A DNA stretch of 64,000 nucleotides from Mycobacterium interjectum. GTDB taxonomy: Bacteria; Actinomycetota; Actinomycetes; Mycobacteriales; Mycobacteriaceae. Position numbers and translations under genes: made by a program. How positions within the stretch are numbered: the first letter of the stretch is position 1; every line of letters begins with the position of its first letter. Positions 8,396 through 16,499 of this stretch are shown here, piece after piece. Where the stretch lies: positions 1-64,000 of the forward strand of contig LQPB01000082.1 of NCBI GenBank assembly GCA_002102225.1, in the 5' to 3' direction. The notes beneath the pieces were generated by a model. That model was not told where the DNA came from and made no database searches. It saw only the letters and a list, made by a program, of their open reading frames with translations.

Positions 8396-8590
8396 TCAAT
8401 CACCGTGTTGCTCGGCGTCGTCGCCGCGCGGGGCGGCCTGCTGGGATTTGCCGCCGTTGCGCCGGTCTTTCAGCGCGACGTACAGGATCACCGCGACGAC
8501 GAGGACCGCCGGCAAGAACGCCGGGATGGCCAGCAGCAGCATGTGGTGGGACAGGTATTCGACCTGCGGCGCGGTCTCCCAAGCGGTCAT
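8396..8590 (-). CDS. small single-helix membrane protein
   Basis: The 64-residue product has a short N-terminus with paired histidines (YLSHHMLLL), one hydrophobic helix at about residues 17-40, and a charged C-terminus (KDRRNGGKSQQ). It is the first gene of the membrane operon, separated by 78 bases from the large polytopic gene. Small subunits of this kind often stabilise larger membrane complexes, but that role is inference. The ATG at 8590 faces bioB across a 132-base divergent gap. Confidence 0.65.
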   Translation of the reverse strand: MTAWETAPQVEYLSHHMLLLAIPAFLPAVLVVAVILYVALKDRRNGGKSQQAAPRGDDAEQHGD

Positions 8591-8642
8591 GAACCAGGCA
8601 TACCCCGGCGGCCCCCATCTTCTGCGGCCGTTACCCTACTTT

Positions 8643-8661
8643 GAACACCGAATTTATTCAG
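8643..8661. promoter_or_regulatory. imperfect dyad in the bioB/membrane-operon divergent gap
   Basis: TGAA and TTCA halves separated by 11 bases (TGAACACCG...TTATTCA) lie in the only AT-rich patch of the divergent gap. Mycobacterial and corynebacterial biotin genes are controlled by the TetR-type repressor BioQ, whose sites begin with TGAAC. The second half here is incomplete, so assignment as a BioQ site is tentative. Confidence 0.25.
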
Positions 8662-8722
8662 GCTGCCAGCCATGGCGGGTGCGGCTGCGCGCGCACGGAC
8701 AAAGGATGCAGGGGAGTACCTG

Positions 8723-9763
8723 GTGACTCAAGCGGCAACTCGGCCGACGACCGACGCCGGCGAGGCAAACGACGACATTCTCGCGGTGGCGCGCCAGCAG
8801 GTGCTGGAGCGCGGCGAGGGACTCGGCCGCGATCAGGTGCTCCGGGTGCTGCAACTGCCCGACGAGCGGCTGGATGACCTGTTGGCGCTGGCCCACGAGG
8901 TGCGGATGCGCTGGTGCGGGCCGGAGGTCGAGGTCGAGGGCATCATCAGCCTGAAGACCGGCGGATGCCCGGAGGACTGCCACTTCTGCTCGCAGTCGGG
9001 GCTGTTCTCGTCGCCGGTGCGCAGCGCGCGGCTGGACATTCCGAGCCTGGTCGAGGCGGCCAAACAGACCGCCAAGTCGGGGGCCACCGAGTTCTGCATC
9101 GTGGCCGCGGTGCGCGGGCCCGACGAGCGGTTGATGGCACAGGTCGCGGCCGGCATCGAGGCCATCCGCAACGAGGTGGAGATCAACATCGCCTGCTCGC
9201 TGGGGATGCTGACGGCCGAGCAGGTGGAGCAGCTCGCCGCGATGGGGGTGCACCGCTACAACCACAACCTGGAAACCGCCCGCTCGTTCTTCACCAACGT
9301 CGTGACCACCCACACCTGGGAGGAGCGCTGGCAGACGCTGTCGATGGTGCGTGACGCCGGCATGGAGGTGTGTTGCGGCGGCATCCTCGGCATGGGCGAG
9401 ACCCTGGAGCAGCGCGCGGAGTTCGCCGCCGACCTGGCCGAACTCGGGCCCGACGAGGTGCCGCTGAACTTCCTCAACCCGCGGCCGGGCACCCCGTTCG
9501 GCGATCTCGAGGTCATGCCCGTCGCCGAGGCGCTGAAGTCGGTGGCCGCCTTCCGGTTGGCCCTGCCGCGCACCATGCTGCGCTTCGCCGGGGGCCGCGA
9601 GATCACCCTGGGGGACCTCGGCGCCAAGCAGGGCATCCTGGGCGGCATCAACGCCGTCATCGTCGGCAACTACCTGACCACCCTCGGCCGCCCCGCCGAG
9701 GCGGACCTGGAGCTGCTCGACGACCTGCAGATGCCGATCAAGGCGCTCAATGCCAGTTTGTAA
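8723..9763 (+). CDS. bioB: biotin synthase
   Basis: This radical SAM enzyme inserts sulfur into dethiobiotin to make biotin. The cluster motif CPEDCHFC is present near residue 73, with the YNHNLET and NFLNPRPGTPF segments typical of BioB. The GTG at 8723 (VTQAATRP...) is chosen because AGGGGAG sits seven bases upstream and it matches the known M. tuberculosis start. A longer in-frame ATG at 8672 lacks a ribosome site. The product is 346 residues. The stop codon lies inside a 13-base unit repeated three times. bsaP follows 40 bases downstream. Confidence 0.96.
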   Translation: MTQAATRPTTDAGEANDDILAVARQQVLERGEGLGRDQVLRVLQLPDERLDDLLALAHEVRMRWCGPEVEVEGIISLKTGGCPEDCHFCSQSGLFSSPVRSARLDIPSLVEAAKQTAKSGATEFCIVAAVRGPDERLMAQVAAGIEAIRNEVEINIACSLGMLTAEQVEQLAAMGVHRYNHNLETARSFFTNVVTTHTWEERWQTLSMVRDAGMEVCCGGILGMGETLEQRAEFAADLAELGPDEVPLNFLNPRPGTPFGDLEVMPVAEALKSVAAFRLALPRTMLRFAGGREITLGDLGAKQGILGGINAVIVGNYLTTLGRPAEADLELLDDLQMPIKALNASL

Positions 9764-9790
9764 AGCCAGTTTGTAAAGCCACTTTGTAAG
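9752..9790 (+). repeat. three 13-base tandem repeats covering the bioB stop codon
   Basis: Three consecutive units, GCCAGTTTGTAAA twice and GCCACTTTGTAAG once, begin in the last codons of bioB. Each unit repeats the Ala-Ser-Leu-stop end (third copy Ala-Thr-Leu-stop) in its own frame. The array looks like slippage duplication of the gene end and separates bioB from bsaP. Confidence 0.85.
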
Positions 9791-9803
9791 AGACTGGGAG
9801 ACT

Positions 9804-10031
9804 GTGGTTCGCGATCTGGGCGCTCCGGTCAGCGCCGGCGTGTACAACGTCTACACCGGGGAATGCGGCGGCACCGCCGTGCCGACGGCCGCGCAGTTGG
9901 GCCTCGAGCCGCCCCGGTTCTGCGCGGAATGCGGACGCCGCATGATCGTCCAGGTCCGGCCCGACGGCTGGCGCGCCCAGTGCTCACGGCACGGGCAGGT
10001 CGACTCCGCGGACCTGGAGGCGCAGCGGTGA
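9804..10031 (+). CDS. bsaP: biotin synthase auxiliary protein
   Basis: The 75-residue protein matches Rv1590 in position and pattern. It has VYNVYTGE, then FCAECGRRM and CSRHG cysteine motifs, suggesting a small metal- or cluster-binding fold. Rv1590-type proteins have been reported to be needed for mycobacterial BioB to turn over dethiobiotin, hence the name BsaP. The position right behind bioB agrees. The GTG start at 9804 follows GGGAG closely. Its TGA overlaps the GTG start of the next gene. Assignment of the role rests on this recalled literature and not on the sequence alone. Confidence 0.85.
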   Translation: MVRDLGAPVSAGVYNVYTGECGGTAVPTAAQLGLEPPRFCAECGRRMIVQVRPDGWRAQCSRHGQVDSADLEAQR

Positions 10032-10687
10032 CCGAGCCGGCCGGCCCTCGGACCGTCGAACCGGCGGGCGTCGCCCGCGCGGTGCGGGGGCGGGGCATCG
10101 TCGTCGCGGCGCTGGCGGTGACGGCGACGGGCGTGGCGCTCGGCGCGTTGTGGGCGTGGATTGCCCCGCCGATCCGCGCGGTGGTGGCGATCACCCGCGC
10201 GGGCGAGCGGGTGCACGACTACCTGGGCACCGAATCCGAGCACTTCTTCAACGCGCCCTGCCTGATGCTGGGCCTGTTGACCGTGCTGGCGGTGGTGGGC
10301 ACGGTGCTGGCCTGGCAGTGGCGGCAGCGTCGCGGGCCCGCGATGGTGCTGGCGCTGGCGCTGGGCATGGTGGCCGTCGCCGCGGTCGCCGCGGCGACGG
10401 GCGTGTTGCTGGTCCGGTTGCGCTACGGCGCGGTGAACTTCGACGCGGTGCCGTTGTCGGGAAGCCCGTCGGTGGCGTACGTCACCCAGGCGCCGCCGGT
10501 GTTCTTCGCGCAAACAGCGCTGCAGGTCGCGGTGACCTTGTTGTGGCCCGCCGGCCTCGCCGGGCTGGTGTACGCCCTGATGGCGGCCGCCGACGCCCGC
10601 GACGACCTGGGCGGACCTCCGGTCCCCGCCCGGCCGGCCACCGCGCTGCCGATGGAGCCCGAGGCGCCCGAAGCCGCCGTTTCGTAG
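10028..10687 (+). CDS. DUF2567 membrane protein
   Basis: The 219-residue protein has four clear hydrophobic segments (about residues 24-50, 75-95, 103-125 and 165-190) and a proline-rich cytoplasmic tail. It corresponds to Rv1591, a conserved mycobacterial membrane protein of unknown function. The GTG start overlaps the bsaP stop (GTGA), so it is translated with bioB-bsaP. The gene converges on the lipase gene with only 24 bases between the stop codons. Confidence 0.8.
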   Translation: MTEPAGPRTVEPAGVARAVRGRGIVVAALAVTATGVALGALWAWIAPPIRAVVAITRAGERVHDYLGTESEHFFNAPCLMLGLLTVLAVVGTVLAWQWRQRRGPAMVLALALGMVAVAAVAAATGVLLVRLRYGAVNFDAVPLSGSPSVAYVTQAPPVFFAQTALQVAVTLLWPAGLAGLVYALMAAADARDDLGGPPVPARPATALPMEPEAPEAAVS

Positions 10688-10711
10688 CGGCCGTGAAAGC
10701 GGAAGCCGCCC

Positions 10712-12052
10712 TTACAGCGGGCGGTGCGGGATTTTGCGGCCCGTGATGACCTTGGCCGCGATCTTGACCAGCCGCGCCATGCCGACATAGGTCATCGGGT
10801 TGAACATGGTCGGCCACGTGGTCCTGATCAGGTGCTCGGTCAGCGGCCGGCCCTCGAAGCGGTCGGTGAGCCAGCGCAGCGTCATCGGGGCGGACAGCGG
10901 GTGCAGGCATAGGTGTTCGTTGAACGCGTCCCGGTGGTAGGTGACCCGGGCGCCGCCGGCCGAGTAGGCGTCGGCCAGCGCGTCGATGTCGTGCACGTCG
11001 ATCAGGTAGTCGTGCACGGCCTGCACGATCAACACCGGCGGCGACGGCACCGCCGCGCCCAGCTTGATGCTCTCGAACACGTGCATGATCTCGGGCGTCG
11101 ACAGGATGTCTTCCAGCGGCTCGTCCAGGTAGTCGCCCATGTTCTTGCCGGCCATCCGCAGCACCGCTTCCACGGTGGTCATCGTCTCCAGCGAGTCCAG
11201 CAGGGCGCGCCCCTCCTCATTGGTGTGCTCGCGGATGACGCGCTCCAGGTCGGGGTAGATGTGGGCCAGCGCGGCCACCACCAACGCGGGCAGGCCGGCG
11301 AGGAAGCCCCCGTTGAGCCTGCGGAACGTGTGGCCCAGGTCGCCGACCGGCGACCCGAGCACCGCCCCGACGATGTCCAGGTCCGGCGCGTAGTCGGCGC
11401 ACACCTCGGCGGCCCAGGCGCTGGCCAGGCCACCGCCGGAGTATCCCCACAGCCCGATGGGGGCCGACGGCGACAACGCGAGACGCTCGAAACTCAGCGC
11501 GGCACGGATCCCGTCCAGGACGCGGTAGCCGGGCTCGTACGGCGCGCCCCACGAACCGTGGATGCCTTCGTGGTCGGGGACCGAGACGGCCCAGCCCTCG
11601 GCGACGGCGGCATTGATCAGCAGAAACTCCAGCTGGCTCACCGATCCGAGGGCCTTCGCCCTGCGCCGCAGCGCATAGGACGGGAAGCAGCGCGAGGTCA
11701 TCGCGTCGATCGCGCACTGATAGGACAGCAGCGGGCAGGTCTGCCCCGGGGCCAGCTTCGCCGGGACGATCACGGTGGTCGCGGTCGCCTCGGGCTGGCC
11801 GTTCATGTCCATCGTCCGGTAGAGCAGCTGCACGGCCGTGGCGGGCTGTGGGATCAGGCCCAGAAACGCCAGCTCGACCTCGCGCGAGCGAAGCACCGTG
11901 CCGGGCTCGGCGTGCTGGAAGCCGGGCGGGGGCTGGTAGAACGGGTCGTCCGAGGGCAGCAGCGGCCGCACCTTGCGCCGCAGTTCCTCGTGCGGTGGCT
12001 TTGCGATCCACTGCGCGCCGTGCGTCCCCGCCAGATTGCCGAGCTCAACCAT
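10712..12052 (-). CDS. alpha/beta-hydrolase lipase (Rv1592c-like)
   Basis: The 446-residue protein belongs to the secretory-lipase/LIP family. The nucleophile elbow GLWGYSGGG, the following helix, and the late acid and histidine segments (AVHDYLIDVHDIDAL, FNEHLCLHP) fit an active serine hydrolase. The M. tuberculosis relative Rv1592c is reported to have lipase/esterase activity. No classical signal peptide is visible at the MVELGNLAGTHG start. The ATG at 12052 fits the family start. An in-frame upstream start would add only basic residues. Confidence 0.88.
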   Translation of the reverse strand: MVELGNLAGTHGAQWIAKPPHEELRRKVRPLLPSDDPFYQPPPGFQHAEPGTVLRSREVELAFLGLIPQPATAVQLLYRTMDMNGQPEATATTVIVPAKLAPGQTCPLLSYQCAIDAMTSRCFPSYALRRRAKALGSVSQLEFLLINAAVAEGWAVSVPDHEGIHGSWGAPYEPGYRVLDGIRAALSFERLALSPSAPIGLWGYSGGGLASAWAAEVCADYAPDLDIVGAVLGSPVGDLGHTFRRLNGGFLAGLPALVVAALAHIYPDLERVIREHTNEEGRALLDSLETMTTVEAVLRMAGKNMGDYLDEPLEDILSTPEIMHVFESIKLGAAVPSPPVLIVQAVHDYLIDVHDIDALADAYSAGGARVTYHRDAFNEHLCLHPLSAPMTLRWLTDRFEGRPLTEHLIRTTWPTMFNPMTYVGMARLVKIAAKVITGRKIPHRPL

Positions 12053-12066
12053 TCGTCGATCCCTTC

Positions 12067-12108
12067 TTGGCCACCCGGCATTGTCGCGCATGAACGGGTG
12101 GTGGCCAA
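12067..12108. promoter_or_regulatory. inverted repeat upstream of the lipase gene
   Basis: TTGGCCACCCG at 12067 and CGGGTGGTGGCCAA at 12095 are inverted copies differing by a three-base insertion, 17 bases apart. The dyad starts 15 bases before the lipase ATG, where a repressor site could block transcription. It might instead form a hairpin in a transcript reading out of nrtR. The remaining gap to 12206 shows nothing recognisable. Confidence 0.45.
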
Positions 12109-12206
12109 AACGTCATCACCGCGGTGTGAGCCGGTTCTCGTCGGTCTCTGCAGCTCAGCGGCGAAGGTCTGCCGCCTAATCTACCGGCGTGTCGAGGCTA
12201 GGAGGC

Positions 12207-12917
12207 TCAAAGCTGGCCGGGCGGCCGGAACGCGGCGAATTCGTCGGTGACCCGCAGCCGGGAGTCGGTGAAGTGGTAGAGCGCCGCCGGGCGCCCGCCG
12301 CTGCGGCCGGACTGCGCGATCGTGCCGGTCTGGCTGATGACGCCGCGCCGCACCAGCACCCGCTGCAGGTTCGTCGCGTCCACCTGGTAGCCCAGCGCCG
12401 CGCCGTAGATGTCGCGCAGCGCGGAAAGGGCGAATTCCCTTGGCGCCAAAGCAAACCCGATGTTGGTGTAGGACATCTTGGCGACCAGCCTGGTCCGGGC
12501 GTGCTCCACCATCGGGCCGTGGTCGAACGCCATCGGCGGCAGGGAATTCACCGGGTGCCAGCGGGTGTCCGGCGGCAGCTCGGGGATCGCGGGGGAGGGC
12601 ACCAGGCCCAGGAACGTCGACGCGATCACCCGGGCGCCGGGCACCCGGTGTGGGTCGGAAAACACAGCAAGCTGCTCCAAGTGAGCCAGCTCTCGCAGGT
12701 CCACCTTCTCGGCCAGTTGCCGGCGCACCGAGGTGGTCATGTCCTCGTCGTTGCGCAGCCGGCCGCCCGGCAGCGCCCACGCGCCCTGCTGCGGGTCCTT
12801 GGCACGCTGCCATAACAGCACGTTCAGCTGGGGTTTCTCTCGGCGCGACGGCCCCGTTACCTGGCGAACCTGGAACACGACCGCGAGCACCTCGTGTTCA
12901 GTGCTAGTATGGCGCAT
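12207..12917 (-). CDS. nrtR: NrtR-type Nudix transcriptional regulator of NAD synthesis
   Basis: The 236-residue protein has an N-terminal Nudix-like domain (GAWALPGGRLRNDEDMTTSVRR) and a C-terminal winged-helix region (LSALRDIYGAALGYQVDATNLQRVL). The catalytic Nudix box is degenerate, as in NrtR regulators, which sense ADP-ribose and repress NAD synthesis genes. It is divergent from nadA-nadB-nadC, the expected target, and corresponds to Rv1593c. The ATG at 12917 has no ribosome site. A -10 box (TACAAT) ends seven bases upstream, so the mRNA is probably leaderless. The palindrome covering this box suggests autoregulation. Confidence 0.88.
   Translation of the reverse strand: MRHTSTEHEVLAVVFQVRQVTGPSRREKPQLNVLLWQRAKDPQQGAWALPGGRLRNDEDMTTSVRRQLAEKVDLRELAHLEQLAVFSDPHRVPGARVIASTFLGLVPSPAIPELPPDTRWHPVNSLPPMAFDHGPMVEHARTRLVAKMSYTNIGFALAPREFALSALRDIYGAALGYQVDATNLQRVLVRRGVISQTGTIAQSGRSGGRPAALYHFTDSRLRVTDEFAAFRPPGQL
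12905..12910 (+). promoter_or_regulatory. possible -10 box for nadA
   Basis: TAGTAT would start transcription near 12917, immediately before the NrtR palindrome, which then lies at the start of the nadA leader. The leader would include the GAAAGGAG ribosome site at 12951. No good -35 is seen. Confidence 0.35.
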
Positions 12918-12940
12918 GTTTTCGATTGTAAGTCGAAAAC
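12918..12940. promoter_or_regulatory. NrtR operator palindrome between nrtR and nadA
   Basis: Two perfect 8-base arms, GTTTTCGA and TCGAAAAC, are separated by seven bases. The site directly abuts the nrtR start codon and contains the minus-strand -10 box TACAAT (12925-12930). It also lies just downstream of the likely nadA start site, so one bound regulator could shut both promoters. Confidence 0.75.
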
Positions 12941-12963
12941 CTCCCGGCGCGAAAGGAGCCGCC

Positions 12964-14022
12964 ATGACGGTTTTGACTCGCATGGGCACGCTCGACGGAG
13001 ACGGGGCCGACCTGACCGGCCGCATCACCGACACGCCCGCCGGCTACGCCGGCCTCGAGGGCGACCGGCAATGGGCGGCCGAGGTCCGGCGGCTGGCGAA
13101 GCTGCGCGGCGCCACCCTGCTCGCGCACAACTACCAGCTGCCCGCCATCCAGGACGTCGCCGACCACGTGGGCGACTCGCTGGCGCTGTCGCGGATCGCC
13201 GCCGACGCGCCCGAGGACACCATCGTGTTCTGCGGCGTGCACTTCATGGCCGAGACCGCCAAGATTCTCAGCCCGGACAAGACCGTGCTCATCCCGGATC
13301 AGCGAGCCGGCTGCTCGCTGGCCGATTCCATCACCGCCGACGAATTGCGCGCCTGGAAGGAGGAGCACCCCGGCGCCGTGGTGGTCTCCTACGTCAACAC
13401 CACGGCCGCGGTGAAGGCGCTCACCGACATCTGCTGCACCTCGTCCAACGCCGTCGAGGTGGTCGAGTCCATCGATCCCGACCGCGAGGTGCTGTTCTGC
13501 CCGGATCAATTCCTCGGTGCCCACGTGCGCCGGATGACGGGTCGGAAGAACCTGCACGTCTGGGCGGGTGAATGCCACGTACACGCCGGCATCAACGGCG
13601 ACGAGCTTTCCGAGCAGGCGCGGGCCAACCCCGATGCCGAGCTCTATGTCCACCCCGAATGCGGTTGCGCCACTTCGGCGTTGTACCTCGCCGGCGAGGG
13701 CGCCTTCCCGGCCGAGCGGGTGAAGATCTTGTCCACCGGCGGCATGCTCGACGCCGCGCACGAGACCCGCGCCCGCAAGATCCTGGTCGCCACCGAGGTC
13801 GGCATGCTGCACCAGTTGCGCAGGGCCGCACCGCAAGTCGACTTCCGCGCGGTCAACGACCGCGCCTCCTGCAAGTTCATGAAGATGATCACCCCGGCGG
13901 CCCTGCTGCGCTGCCTGGTGGAGGGCGCCGACGAGGTGCACGTCGACCCGGAGATCGCGGCGGCGGGCCGGCGCAGCGTGCAGCGAATGATCGAGATCGG
14001 CCAGCCGGGCGGCGGCGAATGA
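12964..14022 (+). CDS. nadA: quinolinate synthase A
   Basis: NadA condenses iminoaspartate with dihydroxyacetone phosphate to quinolinate, using a [4Fe-4S] cluster. The expected cysteine motifs are visible: TDICCTSSNA, WAGECHVH and HPECGC. The 352-residue length is usual for actinobacteria. The ATG at 12964 has GAAAGGAG six bases upstream. The stop overlaps the nadB start (ATGATG). Control by NrtR is suggested by the palindrome just upstream. Confidence 0.96.
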   Translation: MTVLTRMGTLDGDGADLTGRITDTPAGYAGLEGDRQWAAEVRRLAKLRGATLLAHNYQLPAIQDVADHVGDSLALSRIAADAPEDTIVFCGVHFMAETAKILSPDKTVLIPDQRAGCSLADSITADELRAWKEEHPGAVVVSYVNTTAAVKALTDICCTSSNAVEVVESIDPDREVLFCPDQFLGAHVRRMTGRKNLHVWAGECHVHAGINGDELSEQARANPDAELYVHPECGCATSALYLAGEGAFPAERVKILSTGGMLDAAHETRARKILVATEVGMLHQLRRAAPQVDFRAVNDRASCKFMKMITPAALLRCLVEGADEVHVDPEIAAAGRRSVQRMIEIGQPGGGE

Positions 14023-15605
14023 TGGGCCGTACCGACTGGACCGACGCCGCCGACGTCGTCGTCATCGGCACCGGCGTGGCCGGACTGGCCGCCGCGCTGG
14101 CCGCGCATCGCGCCGGGCACCGCGTGGTGGTCCTGTCGAAGGCGGACCAGGCGCGCGGGGTGACCGCCACCCACTACGCCCAGGGCGGCATCGCGGTGGT
14201 GTTGCCGGACAACGACGACTCGGTCGAGGCCCACGTCGCCGACACCGTGGCCGCCGGTGCGGGCCTGTGCGATCCCGACGCCGTGTGCTCGATCGTCGCC
14301 GACGGCTACCGCGCGGTGTCCGAATTGGTCGGCGACGGAGCGCGATTCGACGAAGCCGTCCCGGGGCGCTGGGACGTGACGCGCGAGGGCGGCCATTCGC
14401 GGCGCCGCATCGTGCACGCCGGCGGGGACGCCACCGGAGCCGAGGTGCAGCGCGCGCTGGACCACGCCGCGGCGACGCTGGACATCCGCACCTGCCACGT
14501 GGCCCTGCGGGTGCTGCACGACGGCGCCGCGGTGACCGGGGTGTGGGTGGGCAACCCGGAGGGCTTCGGGATCGTCAGCGCGCCGGCGGTGATCCTGGCC
14601 TCCGGCGGGCTCGGGCACCTCTACGGGGCGACCACCAACCCCGACGGCTCCACCGGCGACGGCATCGCGCTGGCGCTGTGGGCCGGCGTGCCGGTCAGCG
14701 ACGTCGAGTTCATCCAGTTCCACCCGACGATGCTCTACGGTGGCGGAGCCGGCGGCCGGCGCCCGCTGGTCACCGAGGCCATCCGCGGAGAGGGCGCGGT
14801 TCTGCTTGACAGCCAAGGCAATTCGGTCACGGCCGGCGTCCACCCGATGGGCGACTTGGCGCCGCGCGACGTCGTCGCGGCGGCCATCGACGCGCGGCTG
14901 CGGGAGACCGGCGACCCGTGCGTCTTCCTCGACGCGCGCGGCATCGCCGGCTTCGAGGCCCGATTTCCCACCGTCACCGCCGCGTGCCGCGACGCCGGGA
15001 TCGACCCCGTGCGCCAGCCCATCCCGGTGGTTCCCGGCGCGCACTACAGCTGCGGCGGGGTCGTCACCGACGTGTGCGGGCAGACGGAGCTGCCCGGGCT
15101 GTTCGCCGCCGGCGAGGTGGCGCGCACCGGAATGCACGGCGCCAACCGCCTGGCGTCCAACAGCCTGCTGGAGGGGCTGGTGGTCGGCGGCCGCGCGGGA
15201 CGCGCGGCGGCGGCGCACGCGGCGGCGGCCGGGCCCGTGAGAGCGGTGACCCCCGAGCCCCCCGGGTCCCTTGCCCCCACCGCCTTGCATCGTGGCGACC
15301 TGCACCGCGCCATGAGCCGGCACGCCTCGGTGGTGCGCGACGCCGCCGGGCTGAACCGCTTGTCCGACAAGCTTTCCGGGGCGCCGGTGCGCAACATCGC
15401 CGGCCGCGGTGATTTCGAGGACGTCGCGTTGACGCTGACCGCCCGGGCCGTTACCGCGGGGGCCTTGGCGCGCAACGAAAGCCGCGGTTGCCACCACCGC
15501 GCGGAGTACCCGGACGCCGCGCCGGAACAGGGCCGCAGCAGCGTGCTCCGGCTGGCCGGCGACGGTAACTCCGTGCTGGTGGAGGCGCTGGCGGCGGTGG
15601 GCTGA
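14019..15605 (+). CDS. nadB: L-aspartate oxidase
   Basis: This FAD enzyme oxidises L-aspartate to iminoaspartate, the NadA substrate. The N-terminal dinucleotide motif GTGVAGLAAALAAHRAG, the substrate-site HPMGDLAPRD region, GAHYSCGG and the C-terminal SRGCHHRAEYP are all intact. It has 528 residues. Two ATGs lie in tandem at 14019 and 14022, and the first overlaps the nadA stop. The next gene starts two bases after its TGA. It corresponds to Rv1595. Confidence 0.95.
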   Translation: MMGRTDWTDAADVVVIGTGVAGLAAALAAHRAGHRVVVLSKADQARGVTATHYAQGGIAVVLPDNDDSVEAHVADTVAAGAGLCDPDAVCSIVADGYRAVSELVGDGARFDEAVPGRWDVTREGGHSRRRIVHAGGDATGAEVQRALDHAAATLDIRTCHVALRVLHDGAAVTGVWVGNPEGFGIVSAPAVILASGGLGHLYGATTNPDGSTGDGIALALWAGVPVSDVEFIQFHPTMLYGGGAGGRRPLVTEAIRGEGAVLLDSQGNSVTAGVHPMGDLAPRDVVAAAIDARLRETGDPCVFLDARGIAGFEARFPTVTAACRDAGIDPVRQPIPVVPGAHYSCGGVVTDVCGQTELPGLFAAGEVARTGMHGANRLASNSLLEGLVVGGRAGRAAAAHAAAAGPVRAVTPEPPGSLAPTALHRGDLHRAMSRHASVVRDAAGLNRLSDKLSGAPVRNIAGRGDFEDVALTLTARAVTAGALARNESRGCHHRAEYPDAAPEQGRSSVLRLAGDGNSVLVEALAAVG

Positions 15606-15607
15606 CG

Positions 15608-16462
15608 ATGCTGTCCGACTGCGAACTCGAGGCCGCTCGGGACGCCATCCGGCGCGCCCTGGACGAGGACCTGCGCTACGGGCCCGACGTCACCACCCAG
15701 GCGACGGTGCCCGCCGGGGCGCTGGCCACGGCATCCATGGTGCCCCGCGAGCCCGGGGTGATCGCCGGCGTGGACGTCGCGCTGCTGGTCCTCGACGAGG
15801 TGCTCGGCGCCGGCAATTACCAGGTGCTCGATCGCGTCGAGGACGGCGCCCGGTTGCGTCCGGGGGAGTCGGCGCTGACGGTGCGGGCGGAGACCCGGGG
15901 GCTGCTGACCGCGGAGCGCACCGCGCTGAACCTCATCTGCCATCTGTCGGGGATCGCCACCACGACCGCGGCGTGGGTCGATGCGGTGCACGGCACAAAG
16001 GCCAAGATCCGCGACACCCGCAAGACCCTGCCCGGCCTGCGGGCGCTGCAGAAGTACGCGGTGCGCGTCGGCGGGGGCGTCAACCACCGCCTGGGGCTCG
16101 GCGATGCGGCGCTGATCAAGGACAACCACGTCGCGGCCGCGGGCTCGGTGGTCGACGCGCTGCGCGCGGTGCGCGAGGCCGCTGCCGACCTGCCGTGCGA
16201 GGTGGAGGTGGACTCGCTCGAGCAGCTGGACGAGGTGCTGGGCGAAAAGCCCGAGCTGATCCTGCTGGACAATTTCCCGGTGTGGCAGACGCAGATGGCC
16301 GTGCAGCGCCGCGACACCAGGGCGCCCGCCGTGCTGCTCGAGTCGTCGGGCGGGCTCACCCTGGAGAATGCCGCGACCTACGCCGCGACCGGCGTCGACT
16401 ACCTGGCCGTCGGGGCGCTGACGCACTCGGTGCGCGCGCTCGATATCGGCCTGGACATGTAG
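15608..16462 (+). CDS. nadC: nicotinate-nucleotide pyrophosphorylase (quinolinate phosphoribosyltransferase)
   Basis: NadC converts quinolinate and PRPP to nicotinate mononucleotide and CO2. The 284-residue sequence shows the conserved RDTRKTLPGLRALQKYAV, the KDNH motif and EVEVDSLEQ, all part of the active site. It is the last gene of the de novo NAD operon nadA-nadB-nadC. A broken alcohol dehydrogenase fragment and a palindromic repeat follow it. Confidence 0.96.
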   Translation: MLSDCELEAARDAIRRALDEDLRYGPDVTTQATVPAGALATASMVPREPGVIAGVDVALLVLDEVLGAGNYQVLDRVEDGARLRPGESALTVRAETRGLLTAERTALNLICHLSGIATTTAAWVDAVHGTKAKIRDTRKTLPGLRALQKYAVRVGGGVNHRLGLGDAALIKDNHVAAAGSVVDALRAVREAAADLPCEVEVDSLEQLDEVLGEKPELILLDNFPVWQTQMAVQRRDTRAPAVLLESSGGLTLENAATYAATGVDYLAVGALTHSVRALDIGLDM

Positions 16463-16499
16463 GACCTTCCGCTCAGCCGCGCAGCAGGCTGCGCGCGGC

